Shown here: positions 45,066 to 53,110 of the stretch, piece by piece
How positions within the stretch are numbered: the stretch's first letter is position 1
How the letters are laid out: each line of letters starts with the position of its first letter
From: Kitasatospora sp. MAP12-44
Lineage (GTDB): Bacteria; Actinomycetota; Actinomycetes; Streptomycetales; Streptomycetaceae
Assembly (NCBI RefSeq): GCF_029892095.1
Contig: NZ_JARZAE010000004.1
Location: 4,154,001 to 4,218,000, forward strand
Reading direction: 5' to 3'
Length of the DNA stretch: 64,000 bases
Notes under the pieces: generated by a model
What the model was told of the DNA's origin: nothing
Database searches by the model: none
The model's input: only the letters and a program-made list of their open reading frames with translations
Program-made: the position numbers and the translations under genes

Positions 45066-46103
45066 ATGGCCGAACAGCGCAGCTCGCAGCCGGTCTCCGT
45101 GTCGATCGGGCGCCGCCCGGAGCCCGTCCACACCATCGCTGTGTACGCCTTCGACGGCATGGCGCCGTTCGAACTCGGCGTGGTCGTCGAGGTGTTCGGC
45201 CTCGCCCGCCCCGAGCTGGCCGGCCTGCTCGCCACCCCCTGGTACGGCCTCAAGGTCTGCGCCGACCAGCCCGGCACGGCACTCAACGCGGTCGGCGGCT
45301 TCTCCCTGATCGCCCATCACGGCCTGGACGAACTCGCCGCCGCCGACACCGTCATCGTCGTCGCCGTCCCCAACACCTTCACCGGCGAGGTCTCCCCCGG
45401 CCTGGTCGCCGCGCTGCGGACGGCCCACGAGCGCGGCGCCCGGATCGTCTCGATCTGCTCCGGCGCCTTCGCGCTGGCCGCCGCCGGCCTGCTGGACGGC
45501 AGGGAGGCGACAACCCATTGGCGGTACGCCGACCTGCTGCAGCAGCGCTACCCGCAGGTGCGGGTCAACCCCGATGTGCTGTACGTGGACGACGACGACC
45601 TGCTGACCAGTGCGGGCAGCGCCGCCGGCATCGACCTCTGCCTGCACCTGGTGCGGCGCGACCACGGCGCCAAGGTGGCCAACACGGTCGCTCGCCGCTT
45701 CGTCGTCCCCCCGCACCGGGACGGCGGGCAGGCCCAGTTCATCGAGGCCTCGGTCAAACCGGTCGACCAGGAGGACGACGGGATCACCCGCAGCATGCAG
45801 TGGGCCCTTGAGCAGCTCTCCTCGCCGCTCACCATCTCGCTGCTGGCGCGCGCCGCGCAGATGTCCGACCGCTCCTACCTGCGGCACTTCACCGCCCGCA
45901 ACGGCACCAGCCCGATGCGCTGGGTGATCACCCAGCGGATCGCCGCCAGCCTCCCGCTGCTGGAATCGCTGGACGGCACCGTCGAGGAGATCGCGGCGGC
46001 GGTCGGCTTCGAGAGCGCCGCGACCTACCGCCACCACTTCGGCCGCACCATGCGGACGTCGCCGACGGCCTACCGGCGCACCTTCGGCCGCGCCGCGTCC
46101 TGA
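45066..46103 (+). CDS. GlxA-family AraC-type transcriptional regulator
   Basis: A 345-residue protein with a DJ-1/PfpI-like N-terminal domain (about 22-190: TIAVYAFDGMAPFELGVV, ERGARIVSICSGAFALAAAG with the nucleophile-elbow Cys, DGREATTHW). A C-terminal AraC helix-turn-helix pair lies at about 240-340 (ISLLARAAQMSDRSYLRHF, VEEIAAAVGFESAATYRHHF). It probably senses a small metabolite. It is divergent from the rhodanese gene and ends at a strong hairpin shared with the convergent esterase gene. Start: ATG after AGCAGGGGGTCCCCG. Confidence 0.93.
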   Translation: MAEQRSSQPVSVSIGRRPEPVHTIAVYAFDGMAPFELGVVVEVFGLARPELAGLLATPWYGLKVCADQPGTALNAVGGFSLIAHHGLDELAAADTVIVVAVPNTFTGEVSPGLVAALRTAHERGARIVSICSGAFALAAAGLLDGREATTHWRYADLLQQRYPQVRVNPDVLYVDDDDLLTSAGSAAGIDLCLHLVRRDHGAKVANTVARRFVVPPHRDGGQAQFIEASVKPVDQEDDGITRSMQWALEQLSSPLTISLLARAAQMSDRSYLRHFTARNGTSPMRWVITQRIAASLPLLESLDGTVEEIAAAVGFESAATYRHHFGRTMRTSPTAYRRTFGRAAS

Positions 46104-46106
46104 ACG

Positions 46107-46153
46107 CGCCGAAGCGCCGGCCCGATCCACGAGGATCGGTCGGCGCTTCGGCG
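46107..46153. terminator. Bidirectional hairpin terminator
   Basis: A long stem: CGCCGAAGCGCCG (46107-46119) pairs with 46141-46153, continued by CCGATCC/GGATCGG after a small internal mismatch. It lies between convergent genes. Confidence 0.82.
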
Positions 46154-46175
46154 GTGCGGCCCTTTCAGGCGGCGC

Positions 46176-47732
46176 TCAGAAGCCGGCCCAGAGGCCGTTG
46201 CCGCCGAGCATGTCGGTGCCACCACTGACGTGGCCTGCGCCGTCACCGGTGTAGAGCTTGAGGTTGTTGTTCGCGTCGATACCCGCGATGTCGACCTTGC
46301 CGTCGCTGTTGAAGTCGCCGGCCATCACCGAGTGGAAGCCGACCCACAGACCGGTGCTGCCGAGCATGTCGGTGCCGCCACTGACGTGGCCTGCGCCGTC
46401 ACCGGTGTAGAGCTTGAGGTTGTTGTTCGCGTCGATGCCCGCGATGTCCATCTTGCCGTCGCCGGTGAAGTCACCTGCGGTGATCGCCTTGAACCCCGCC
46501 CACAGGCCGCTGGTGCCCAACATCGGCGTACCACCGCTGAGATGACCGTTGCCATCGCCCGTGTAGAGCATCAGGTTGTTGTTCGCGTCGATCCCCGCGA
46601 TGTCCATCTTGCCGTCGCCGGTGAAGTCACCTGCGGTGATCGCCTTGAACCCAGCCCACAGACCCGTGGTCCCCAACATCGGCGTACCACCGCTGAGATG
46701 ACCCGCGCCGTCGCCCGTGTACAGCATCATGTTGTTGTTGGCGTCGATCCCCGCGATGTCGACCTTGCCGTTGCCCAGGAAGTCACCGGCCGCGATCGCC
46801 TTGAAGTTGGCCCACAGGCCGCTGGTGCCCAACATCGGCGTACCACCGCTGACATGACCCGCGCCATCACCCGTGTACAGCATCATGTTGTTGTTCGCGT
46901 CGATACCCGCGACATCCAACTTGCCGTTGCCCAGGAAGTCACCGACCGTCGTACGCGCCGGGCGCGGCGTGGTGGGCGGAGCGGGCGGGCCGCCCACCAC
47001 CCAGCCGTCGGTGAACGCCTGGTCGAGCGGGGCGTAGAAGTTCTGCGCCAGCTGGGCGTAGCCCGCGTCGTTGGGGTGCAGGCCGTCGGCCATCTGCTGC
47101 GAGGTCAGCGCGGGGGCGTCGACGAAGCGGAAGTGCTTGCCCGCCTGCAGCTCGCTGGGGGCCCAGGCGCTCACCTGGTCGTTGTAGTTCGCGACCAGGC
47201 TCTGCATGGCCGGGTTGGCCGGGATACCCGGCGTCGTCGGGATCAGGCCCTGCATGATGACGGTGACCCCGGGCTGATCGGTGAAGATGCGGTCGATCAG
47301 GGCTTCGACGCGGTTCGCGGCGGTGGTCTTGTCGTCGTCGCTGTTGTTGAGATCGTTGATGCCGAGGTGCAGCAGGACGACGTCCGGGTGGGCGGCGGCG
47401 AGCCAGCCGTCGATGCCGTTGCTGATTCCCTGGATCTCGTATCCGCTGTGGCCCTCGTTGGCGTTGTCGGCCATCGTCCCGCTGTTCATCGAACCGACGA
47501 AGTTCACGGTGTAGCGGGACTGCTGGGTCACCTGCTGCATCAGCGGGCCGCGGTAGCCGTTGCCCGTCGAGCTCTGGTAGCCGGCGGTTATCGAGTCACC
47601 CAGCGGCATGACCTTGAGCTGCGGCGGCACCGGTGTGGCAGCCGACGTGGCGGCCGACGCGGTGGTCGGGACGAGGGGGAGGCATATCAGGCCGGCGATG
47701 GTCGCGGCGGCAAGGGCGGCGGTGCGCTTCAT
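46176..47732 (-). CDS. Secreted SGNH/GDSL esterase with five FG-GAP repeats
   Basis: A 518-residue secreted protein. Signal peptide 1-28 (LAAATIAGLICLPLVPTTAS). The SGNH hydrolase domain (about 38-240) shows block I VMPLGDSITAGYQS (Ser), block III LLHLGINDLNNSDD (Gly-x-Asn-Asp) and block V ADGLHPNDAGY (Asp/His). The rest is five 52-residue FG-GAP/VCBS repeats (each with GDF, AGIDANNN, LYTGDG, GLW). Two repeats have DFLGNGK in place of the Ca-binding DFxGDGK. The C-terminal repeats are nearly identical to those of the next two genes. Likely a polysaccharide or lipid esterase bound to a surface through its repeats. Confidence 0.9.
   Translation of the reverse strand: MKRTAALAAATIAGLICLPLVPTTASAATSAATPVPPQLKVMPLGDSITAGYQSSTGNGYRGPLMQQVTQQSRYTVNFVGSMNSGTMADNANEGHSGYEIQGISNGIDGWLAAAHPDVVLLHLGINDLNNSDDDKTTAANRVEALIDRIFTDQPGVTVIMQGLIPTTPGIPANPAMQSLVANYNDQVSAWAPSELQAGKHFRFVDAPALTSQQMADGLHPNDAGYAQLAQNFYAPLDQAFTDGWVVGGPPAPPTTPRPARTTVGDFLGNGKLDVAGIDANNNMMLYTGDGAGHVSGGTPMLGTSGLWANFKAIAAGDFLGNGKVDIAGIDANNNMMLYTGDGAGHLSGGTPMLGTTGLWAGFKAITAGDFTGDGKMDIAGIDANNNLMLYTGDGNGHLSGGTPMLGTSGLWAGFKAITAGDFTGDGKMDIAGIDANNNLKLYTGDGAGHVSGGTDMLGSTGLWVGFHSVMAGDFNSDGKVDIAGIDANNNLKLYTGDGAGHVSGGTDMLGGNGLWAGF
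46179..46962 (-). repeat. FG-GAP repeat block, copy in the esterase gene
   Basis: Five tandem 156-bp units ending in the ARTTVGDF junction. Long stretches match the blocks in the two following genes almost base for base. Confidence 0.88.
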
Positions 47733-47807
47733 GGTTGTTCGTCCAGAGTCGGTGGGAAGTGGGAAATGGGAAGTGGGATTGCGCGGGGATTTGGACCGGC
47801 TGACCGG

Positions 47808-48689
47808 CTAGAAGCCGGCCCAGAGGCCGTTGCCGCCGAGCATGTCGCTGCCACCACCGACGTGGCCCGCACCGTCGCCCGTGTAGAGCTTGAGGTTGTT
47901 GTTGGCGTCGATACCGGCGATGTCGACCTTGCCGTCGCTGTTGAAGTCGCCGGCCATCACCGAGTGGAAGCCCGCCCACAGACCGGTGCTGCCGAGCATG
48001 TCGCTGCCACCACTGACGTGGCCTGCGCCGTCACCGGTGTAGAGCTTGAGGTTGTTGTTGGCATCGATCCCCGCGATGTCGACCTTGCCGTTGCCGAGGA
48101 AGTCACCGGCGGTGATCGCCTTGAACCCCGCCCACAGACCCGTGGTCCCCAACATCGGCGTACCGGCGTTGAGATGACCATTGCCATCACCCGTGTACAG
48201 CATCATGTTGTTATTCGCGTCGATACCCGCGACATCCAACTTGCCGTCACCGTTGAAGTCACCGACCGTCGTACGCGCCGGAAGCGGCACGGCCGGCGGC
48301 GGGGTCGGGTTGGACGGGTACGGGTTGGCGGTGTCGGCGCCGAGGCCCGCCTGCGGGCCGCAGACCGGCCAGGCGTTCTGGCCCTGCGAGGCGAGGACCT
48401 TCTCGGCTATCAGGATCTGCTGCTGCTCGGTGGCCTGGTTGGCCTGCGGGGCATACGACGTACCGCCGTACGCGGCCCAGGTCTGGCTGGAGAACTGCAG
48501 ACCGCCGTAGTAGCCGTTACCGGTGTTGATGCTCCAGTCGCCGCTGCTCTCGCACTGGGCGACCTTCTCCCAGGTGGAGACCGAGGCGGCGTGGGCCGCG
48601 GGCGCCACCGCGCAGAGCAGGGCTCCGGACAGCACTGCGGAGAACACGGCCGTCTTTCGGGTTGCCTTGACAGCGATGGACCGGCGCAC
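47808..48689 (-). CDS. Rpf-type transglycosylase with three FG-GAP repeats
   Basis: A 293-residue secreted protein. A signal peptide (about residues 10-35) leads to a resuscitation-promoting-factor domain: VSTWEKVAQCESSGDWSIN carries the catalytic Glu and first Cys, followed by GNGYYGGLQFSSQTWAAYGG and the second Cys in WPVCGPQ. It cleaves peptidoglycan, as in spore germination or wall remodelling. A Pro-rich linker leads to three FG-GAP repeats. The GTG start has AGGAGGA 5 nt upstream; an upstream ATG in frame lacks a site. No c-di-AMP riboswitch, often seen before rpf genes, is present. Confidence 0.9.
   Translation of the reverse strand: MRRSIAVKATRKTAVFSAVLSGALLCAVAPAAHAASVSTWEKVAQCESSGDWSINTGNGYYGGLQFSSQTWAAYGGTSYAPQANQATEQQQILIAEKVLASQGQNAWPVCGPQAGLGADTANPYPSNPTPPPAVPLPARTTVGDFNGDGKLDVAGIDANNNMMLYTGDGNGHLNAGTPMLGTTGLWAGFKAITAGDFLGNGKVDIAGIDANNNLKLYTGDGAGHVSGGSDMLGSTGLWAGFHSVMAGDFNSDGKVDIAGIDANNNLKLYTGDGAGHVGGGSDMLGGNGLWAGF
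47811..48282 (-). repeat. FG-GAP repeat block, copy in the Rpf gene
   Basis: Three 156-bp units. The last two correspond closely to the end units of both neighbours, and the first shares the ARTTVGDFNGDGK junction with the NlpC/P60-like gene. Confidence 0.88.
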
Positions 48690-48792
48690 GGGATTCCTCC
48701 TGATTGGCATGACAAATGGCAAGGGGCGAAAGGGAGTTGGTGGTACCGAGGGGCGGGCCGCCAGGGCCGGTCAGCCCTGGCGGCCGATCCGG

Positions 48793-50133
48793 CTAGAAGC
48801 CGGCCCAGAGGCCGTTGCCGCCGAGCATGGCGCTGCCGCCACCGACGTTGCCCGCACCGTCGCCCGTGTAGAGCTTGAGGTTGTTGTTGGCGTCGATGCC
48901 CGCGATGTCGACCTTGCCGTCGCTGTTGAAGTCGCCGGCCATCACCGAGTGGAAGCCGGCCCACAGACCGGTGCTGCCGAGCATGTCGCTGCCACCACTC
49001 ACGTGGCCCGCGCCGTCGCCCGTGTAGAGCTTGAGGTTGTTGTTGGCGTCGATGCCCGCGATGTCCATCTTGCCGTTGCCCAGGAAGTCACCAGCGGTGA
49101 TCGCCTTGAAGTTGGCCCACAGACCCGTGGTCCCCAACATCGGCGTACCGGCGTTCAGATGACCCGCACCGTCGCCCGTGTAGAGCATCAGGTTGTTGTT
49201 CGCGTCGATACCCGCGATGTCGACCTTGCCGTCGCCGGTGAAGTCGCCGGCGGTGATCGCCTTGAACCCAGCCCACAGACCCGTGGTCCCCAACATCGGC
49301 GTACCACCACTGAGATGACCCGCACCGTCGCCCGTGTACAGCATCATGTTGTTGTTGGCGTCGATCCCCGCGATGTCCATCTTGCCGTTGCCGAGGAAGT
49401 CACCGGCCGCGATCGCCTTGAAGTTGGCCCACAGACCCGTGGTCCCCAACATCGGTGTGCCACCGCTGACATGACCCGCGCCGTCGCCCGTGTACAGCAT
49501 CATGTTGTTGTTCGCGTCGATCCCCGCGACATCCAACTTGCCGTCACCGTTGAAGTCACCGACCGTCGTACGCGCCGGAAGCGGCGCCGTGGTCGGGTCG
49601 TCGACGATGTTGTTGTAGCGGTAGGCGCCGTAGTAGCTGGTCGGCCATCCCTCCATGCTGGAGTTGTTGATGTTGGCCGAAGTCGGGCCGTGCGTCGGGT
49701 CGTTGGTGTTGCTCTCGGCGTAGTACGTGAAGTCGCCGTTGGACTGGTTGGTCCAGTTCGCGAAGAGGAAGGTGTGCTCGGCGGTGTAGTCGAGGATGTC
49801 GCCGGACTTGAGCTGGTTGAAGCTGATCTGGCTGGAGACGCTCGGCAGGGTGCTGGTCACCAGGCTGGAGCTCAGGTGCCAGGCCATCGAGACGAAGCCC
49901 GAACAGTCCTCGCGGTAGGTGCCGTTGTTGTCGCTCTTCCAACCGCCCTGGTTGTACGGGACGCCCTCGTCGACCCAGCTCTGCGCCCGGGCCAGCACCT
50001 CGCTGCGGGTGATCTGACCGCCGGTGCTGGACGCGGCCTGGGCGGCCGGAGCGGCGGCGAACAGGGTGGCACCGAGGCCGACGGCGACGAACGCGGCCAG
50101 TGAACGCACGGTGGTGCGGGTGATGCGGGACAT
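48793..50133 (-). CDS. Secreted NlpC/P60-like hydrolase with five FG-GAP repeats
   Basis: A 446-residue secreted protein. Signal peptide about 1-33 (AFVAVGLGATLFAAAPAAQA). The domain (about 40-180) has ARAQSWVDEGVPYNQGGWK, REDCSGFVSMAWHLS with the candidate catalytic Cys, and GDILDYTAEHTFLFANW with the His, as in NlpC/P60-type and related amidase folds. Five 52-residue FG-GAP repeats follow and end the protein (GGNGLWAGF), as in the two genes after it. It likely acts on peptidoglycan peptides. The ATG at 50133 is preferred to a start 14 codons upstream that lacks signal-peptide character. Confidence 0.85.
   Translation of the reverse strand: MSRITRTTVRSLAAFVAVGLGATLFAAAPAAQAASSTGGQITRSEVLARAQSWVDEGVPYNQGGWKSDNNGTYREDCSGFVSMAWHLSSSLVTSTLPSVSSQISFNQLKSGDILDYTAEHTFLFANWTNQSNGDFTYYAESNTNDPTHGPTSANINNSSMEGWPTSYYGAYRYNNIVDDPTTAPLPARTTVGDFNGDGKLDVAGIDANNNMMLYTGDGAGHVSGGTPMLGTTGLWANFKAIAAGDFLGNGKMDIAGIDANNNMMLYTGDGAGHLSGGTPMLGTTGLWAGFKAITAGDFTGDGKVDIAGIDANNNLMLYTGDGAGHLNAGTPMLGTTGLWANFKAITAGDFLGNGKMDIAGIDANNNLKLYTGDGAGHVSGGSDMLGSTGLWAGFHSVMAGDFNSDGKVDIAGIDANNNLKLYTGDGAGNVGGGSAMLGGNGLWAGF
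48796..49580 (-). repeat. FG-GAP repeat block, copy in the NlpC/P60-like gene
   Basis: Five 156-bp units arranged as in the esterase gene but with different order of the DFLGNGK and DFTGDGK variants, pointing to unit shuffling. Confidence 0.88.
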
Positions 50134-50204
50134 CGCGGATTCTCTTTTCCGTTGCCGAGCAGGGTGGTTGGTCACGCGTACTGCTGATTGCTGCTGAATG
50201 CTTG

Positions 50205-51071
50205 TCAGCCGGCCGCTGCGGTGCTCGTCAGCTGGGCGGCGATGGTGGTCAGGGTCGCCTGGTCGTCGGCGGCCGTGGTGCTGTTACCGCCGCTCGCCCC
50301 GGCGGGGACGGCGAACTGGAGGACGGTCAGCACGGATCCGCTCCGCACCACGTAGATGTGGTCGGTCTGCGGGCCGGGCGCGGACATCCCGGCGACGGCG
50401 TTCCATTGGCGTGCGTAGGCGGTGGCGTCGGTGGCCGCGGCGGTCTTGGTGACCTGGGCGTCGGCGCTGATCTTCGAGGAGGTCTGGAGGGCCCGGGACT
50501 GCTGCTGGCAGCCGTCCATCGCGCTCAGCACGGCCGTGTAGGCGCTCTGCGCGGCGGTGGGATCAGCGAAGCTGAAGGAGTCCTGGATCGCCGGGGTGTT
50601 GAACGAGCTGACGTAGCCCTGCTGTTGCCAGCTCGCCGCGCCGTCCACTCCCGCGCACTCGTTGAGGCCGATCCGGTGCGAGACGGCCTGGGTGTGCGGT
50701 GCGGCGATCGGCTTCCAGCCGGCCGTCACACTGTCCGGCAGCTGGGCGGGAGCCAGCGGGGCGGGCGGCGCGGATACGCCGCGAGCGGCCGGTGCGGCCG
50801 GAGCGGCGGGTGCGGGGCGGGAGGTGGTGGGGCCGCCGGCGGAGGCCGTCCTGCCACCAACAGCCCTGGAAGCAACCGCCGTTGGGGCCGACGAGGGTGC
50901 GGCACTCGCCGGGCCGGCTGCGGGCGGTGCACTGAGAGCCGCCGGGGCGCCCACCGGTGCGACATCGGAGGCCTGCGCGCCACCGCTGAGTGTCACGGTG
51001 GCCAGCACACCGGTGGTGAGCGCGGACAGGGCGATCGCGGCACGGACGAGCGTGGACTTCTTGACGTTCAC
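50205..51071 (-). CDS. Secreted or lipid-free surface protein, unknown (PknH sensor-like C-terminus)
   Basis: A 288-residue protein with a signal peptide (STLVRAAIALSALTTGVLA), a Pro/Ala/Ser-rich linker (about 40-110) and a C-terminal globular part with two Cys (LNECAGVDGAASW and MDGCQQQSRAL). The spacing faintly resembles the extracellular PknH-type sensor domain, but this is weak. AAGGGGGAA lies 7 nt before the GTG. It is in line with the three FG-GAP enzymes on the same strand but with its own gap, so co-transcription is uncertain. Confidence 0.75.
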   Translation of the reverse strand: MNVKKSTLVRAAIALSALTTGVLATVTLSGGAQASDVAPVGAPAALSAPPAAGPASAAPSSAPTAVASRAVGGRTASAGGPTTSRPAPAAPAAPAARGVSAPPAPLAPAQLPDSVTAGWKPIAAPHTQAVSHRIGLNECAGVDGAASWQQQGYVSSFNTPAIQDSFSFADPTAAQSAYTAVLSAMDGCQQQSRALQTSSKISADAQVTKTAAATDATAYARQWNAVAGMSAPGPQTDHIYVVRSGSVLTVLQFAVPAGASGGNSTTAADDQATLTTIAAQLTSTAAAG

Positions 51072-51256
51072 GGTGGAGTTCCCCCTTCTTGCGGGCGCGG
51101 AAGGCCCCGGCGTCGTGGTGCGGTGGGTGCGGCCCGGCGCGTTTGCCACATCGGAGAGGCTGTTCGGGCGGCCGAGGGCGCAGGCTCACTGGTCCCGCTT
51201 GGACGGCTGCCCTGCAGGTGCAGCGGTCGGGGACCCGGTGGCGGGTGCGGAGGGTG

Positions 51257-51409
51257 TTACTGCCAGCCCATGTCGCCGGCGGGGGCGACGGTGGCCGAGG
51301 CCGCGGTGGGCTGGGCGGTGTCGGCCTGGGCAGCGGCGGGGAGCAGACCGCCGACGGTGAGGGCGAGGACGAGGACCGCGGCGGCCTTGGCGATACGGGT
51401 GCTGGTCAT
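51257..51409 (-). CDS. Very small secreted peptide
   Basis: 50 residues: MTSTRIAKAAAVLVLALTVG begins a clear signal peptide ending near AQADT, leaving a mature peptide of about 20 residues that ends GDMGWQ and has no Cys. AGGACC lies near the ATG. Codon use is normal. A longer in-frame start upstream gives an Arg-rich, unlikely N-terminus. The size suggests a signalling or surface peptide. Function is unknown. Confidence 0.6.
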   Translation of the reverse strand: MTSTRIAKAAAVLVLALTVGGLLPAAAQADTAQPTAASATVAPAGDMGWQ

Positions 51410-51555
51410 GTTCTTGGTCCTGTTCTGGGGATCCGACGAAGTGGGGTCCGGTTGTCGCGTCCCGCGGTGGCGCGTCCTCCGGTAGTGCCCGCCGGGTGTT
51501 GCTCCCTGCTGGCGAGTACCAGCTTCGTCGCAGCTCAAGGCCTGCGGAAGAGAGA

Positions 51556-51912
51556 TCAGGTGGACGGAAACGTCCCTGGCCCGTTCAGTCCAGCGCGGCC
51601 GGAAAGGGACAGCAGCCGCTCGTAGAAGGGCACGACGAGCGGGGCCTCGGCGCGCATCGGGCACCAACCCTGAAGCAGCGGCATGCTCGTGACCCAGCGT
51701 CGGCTCAGCTGCTTCGCACGCTCTTCGGCGTCCGCCAGGGAGTCCGCCAGCAGGTAGACGCCGAGGGTCGGGAGCGGGGAGGCGTCAGCGTGCACGGCGA
51801 TGTGCTCGACACGGTCGTCGGGGTGGGACATCGCCCGCAGCAGGGGGGCGAGCCGGGGCGGGAGGCAGACGCCGGGCGCCGGCGGCCGCAGCTGCACGTG
51901 GATGAGGTACAT
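51556..51912 (-). CDS. Small cytosolic hypothetical protein
   Basis: A 118-residue protein starting MYLIHVQLRPPAPGVCLPP, with a ferredoxin-like pattern (IHVQL, EHIAVHAD, LGVYLLADSLADAEERA). It contains two Cys and no membrane segment. GGGAGGG lies 8 nt before the ATG. It is divergent from the TrmB/LuxR-type regulator, with about 160 bp between the starts. I do not recognise the family; a small ligand-binding or regulator-associated protein is possible. Confidence 0.7.
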   Translation of the reverse strand: MYLIHVQLRPPAPGVCLPPRLAPLLRAMSHPDDRVEHIAVHADASPLPTLGVYLLADSLADAEERAKQLSRRWVTSMPLLQGWCPMRAEAPLVVPFYERLLSLSGRAGLNGPGTFPST

Positions 51913-52015
51913 GGCGTCGACCCTCCCAAACCGGGCATGCCGCGCATAGGGAATCATCCTGGACGCTTCCGTCCCAGGCCCAAAGCGGCCACGAGAAGAG
52001 CCTGGCCCGCCAAAA

Positions 52016-52045
52016 ATGACTATGCGATGATCACGTGCGTATAGG
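52016..52045 (+). promoter_or_regulatory. Probable promoter of the TrmB/LuxR regulator
   Basis: ATGACT (52016-52021) and TATAGG (52040-52045) are 18 bp apart in an AT-rich patch, 28 bp before the regulator start. The fit to the vegetative pattern is moderate. Confidence 0.4.
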
Positions 52046-52073
52046 TCTTCGGACAGCTACGGGGGAGAAGTAC

Positions 52074-53069
52074 ATGCTGGCAACGCTTGGCCTGAGCGAA
52101 GCTTCGGAAGCCGTCTACCGCTCGATGCTGGCCCACCCGGGGGATGGTGTGGCCGCGCTGGTCCAACGCTTGGGGCTCAGTGAAAGCGAGATCCGGGAGG
52201 CGCTGGACTCGCTCAGCGAGCTCTCCCTGCTGCGACCCTCGCACGAGCGCCAGGGTGAGCTGCGCGCGGTCTCCCCCGACGTCGGCATGGAACTGCTGAT
52301 GGCCCGCCAGCAGCATGACCTGGCAGCCCAGCAGCTGCGGATCGAGGCGTCCCGGGCGGCTGCGGCACAGCTGATCGCCGAGTACTCCGACCTGCGTCCC
52401 ACCGGCAGTCAGGCCGGCGTCGAGCAGCTGATCGGCCTGGACGCGATCCGGGACCGGCTGACCACGCTGACCCGGGAGGTCCGCAGCGAGGTGCTGGCGT
52501 TCGCGCCCGACGGCGCGCAGACCGAGGACAACATGAAGTCCTCCCGGCCGCTCAACGAGGACCTGCTCCGTCGCGGCGTGCGGATGCGCACCGTCTACCT
52601 GGACAGCCTGCGCAACAACCCGCCCACCATCGCGCACGCCAACTGGCTCGCCGAGCGCGGCGGCGAGGTGCGCACCGTACCCGTGCTGCCGACCCGCATG
52701 ATCGTCACCGACCGGAACACCGCCGTGATCCCGGTCAGCAGCGACGACACCGCCGCCGGCGCCGTCGTGCTCACCGGGCACGGCACGCTCAGCGCGCTGT
52801 GTGCGCTCTTCGAGAGCGTCTGGGCCGGCGCGCAGCCGCTCGGCGAAGCCGCGGCGCCGGACGCGCGGGGGCTCAGCGGGCAGGAGGCGACCGCCGTGCG
52901 GCTGCTCGCCGAGGGGCTCACGGACGAGGCGATCGCCAAGCGGCTGGGCGTCTCGCCGCGCACCGCGCGCCGGTTGGCGACCGAGCTGATGGAACGCCTG
53001 GGCGCGCGCAGCCGGTTCGAGGCCGGCGTGCGGGCGGTTCAGCGGGGGTGGCTGCCCAGCCGGGCCTAA
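52074..53069 (+). CDS. TrmB/LuxR-type helix-turn-helix regulator
   Basis: A 331-residue regulator with a TrmB-like winged helix at the N-terminus (about 1-75: LGLSEASEAVYRSMLAHP, LGLSESEIREALDSLSEL). A central ligand- or phospholipase-D-like part follows (about 110-255: EVLAFAPDGAQTEDN, MIVTDRNTAVIP). A LuxR helix-turn-helix ends it (about 265-325: LSGQEATAVRLLAEGLTDEA, LGVSPRTARRLATELMERLG). The ATG at 52074 is chosen for GGGGGAGAAG 3 nt upstream. It is divergent from a run of small secreted-protein genes, which it may control. Confidence 0.92.
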   Translation: MLATLGLSEASEAVYRSMLAHPGDGVAALVQRLGLSESEIREALDSLSELSLLRPSHERQGELRAVSPDVGMELLMARQQHDLAAQQLRIEASRAAAAQLIAEYSDLRPTGSQAGVEQLIGLDAIRDRLTTLTREVRSEVLAFAPDGAQTEDNMKSSRPLNEDLLRRGVRMRTVYLDSLRNNPPTIAHANWLAERGGEVRTVPVLPTRMIVTDRNTAVIPVSSDDTAAGAVVLTGHGTLSALCALFESVWAGAQPLGEAAAPDARGLSGQEATAVRLLAEGLTDEAIAKRLGVSPRTARRLATELMERLGARSRFEAGVRAVQRGWLPSRA

Positions 53070-53110
53070 GACCGACCGGCAAATGGAGGGCGGGGTGTGG
53101 TGGACCGGGT

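Noticed and set aside
47808-48792. c-di-AMP (ydaO-type) riboswitch before the rpf-like gene
   Set aside because: The gap upstream is only about 100 bp and shows none of the conserved core.
46230-50103. Long plus-strand open frames with repeats such as VVVRVDTRDVDLAVA
   Set aside because: They are the mirror of the FG-GAP repeats of the minus-strand genes; the true frames have signal peptides, catalytic motifs and ribosome sites.
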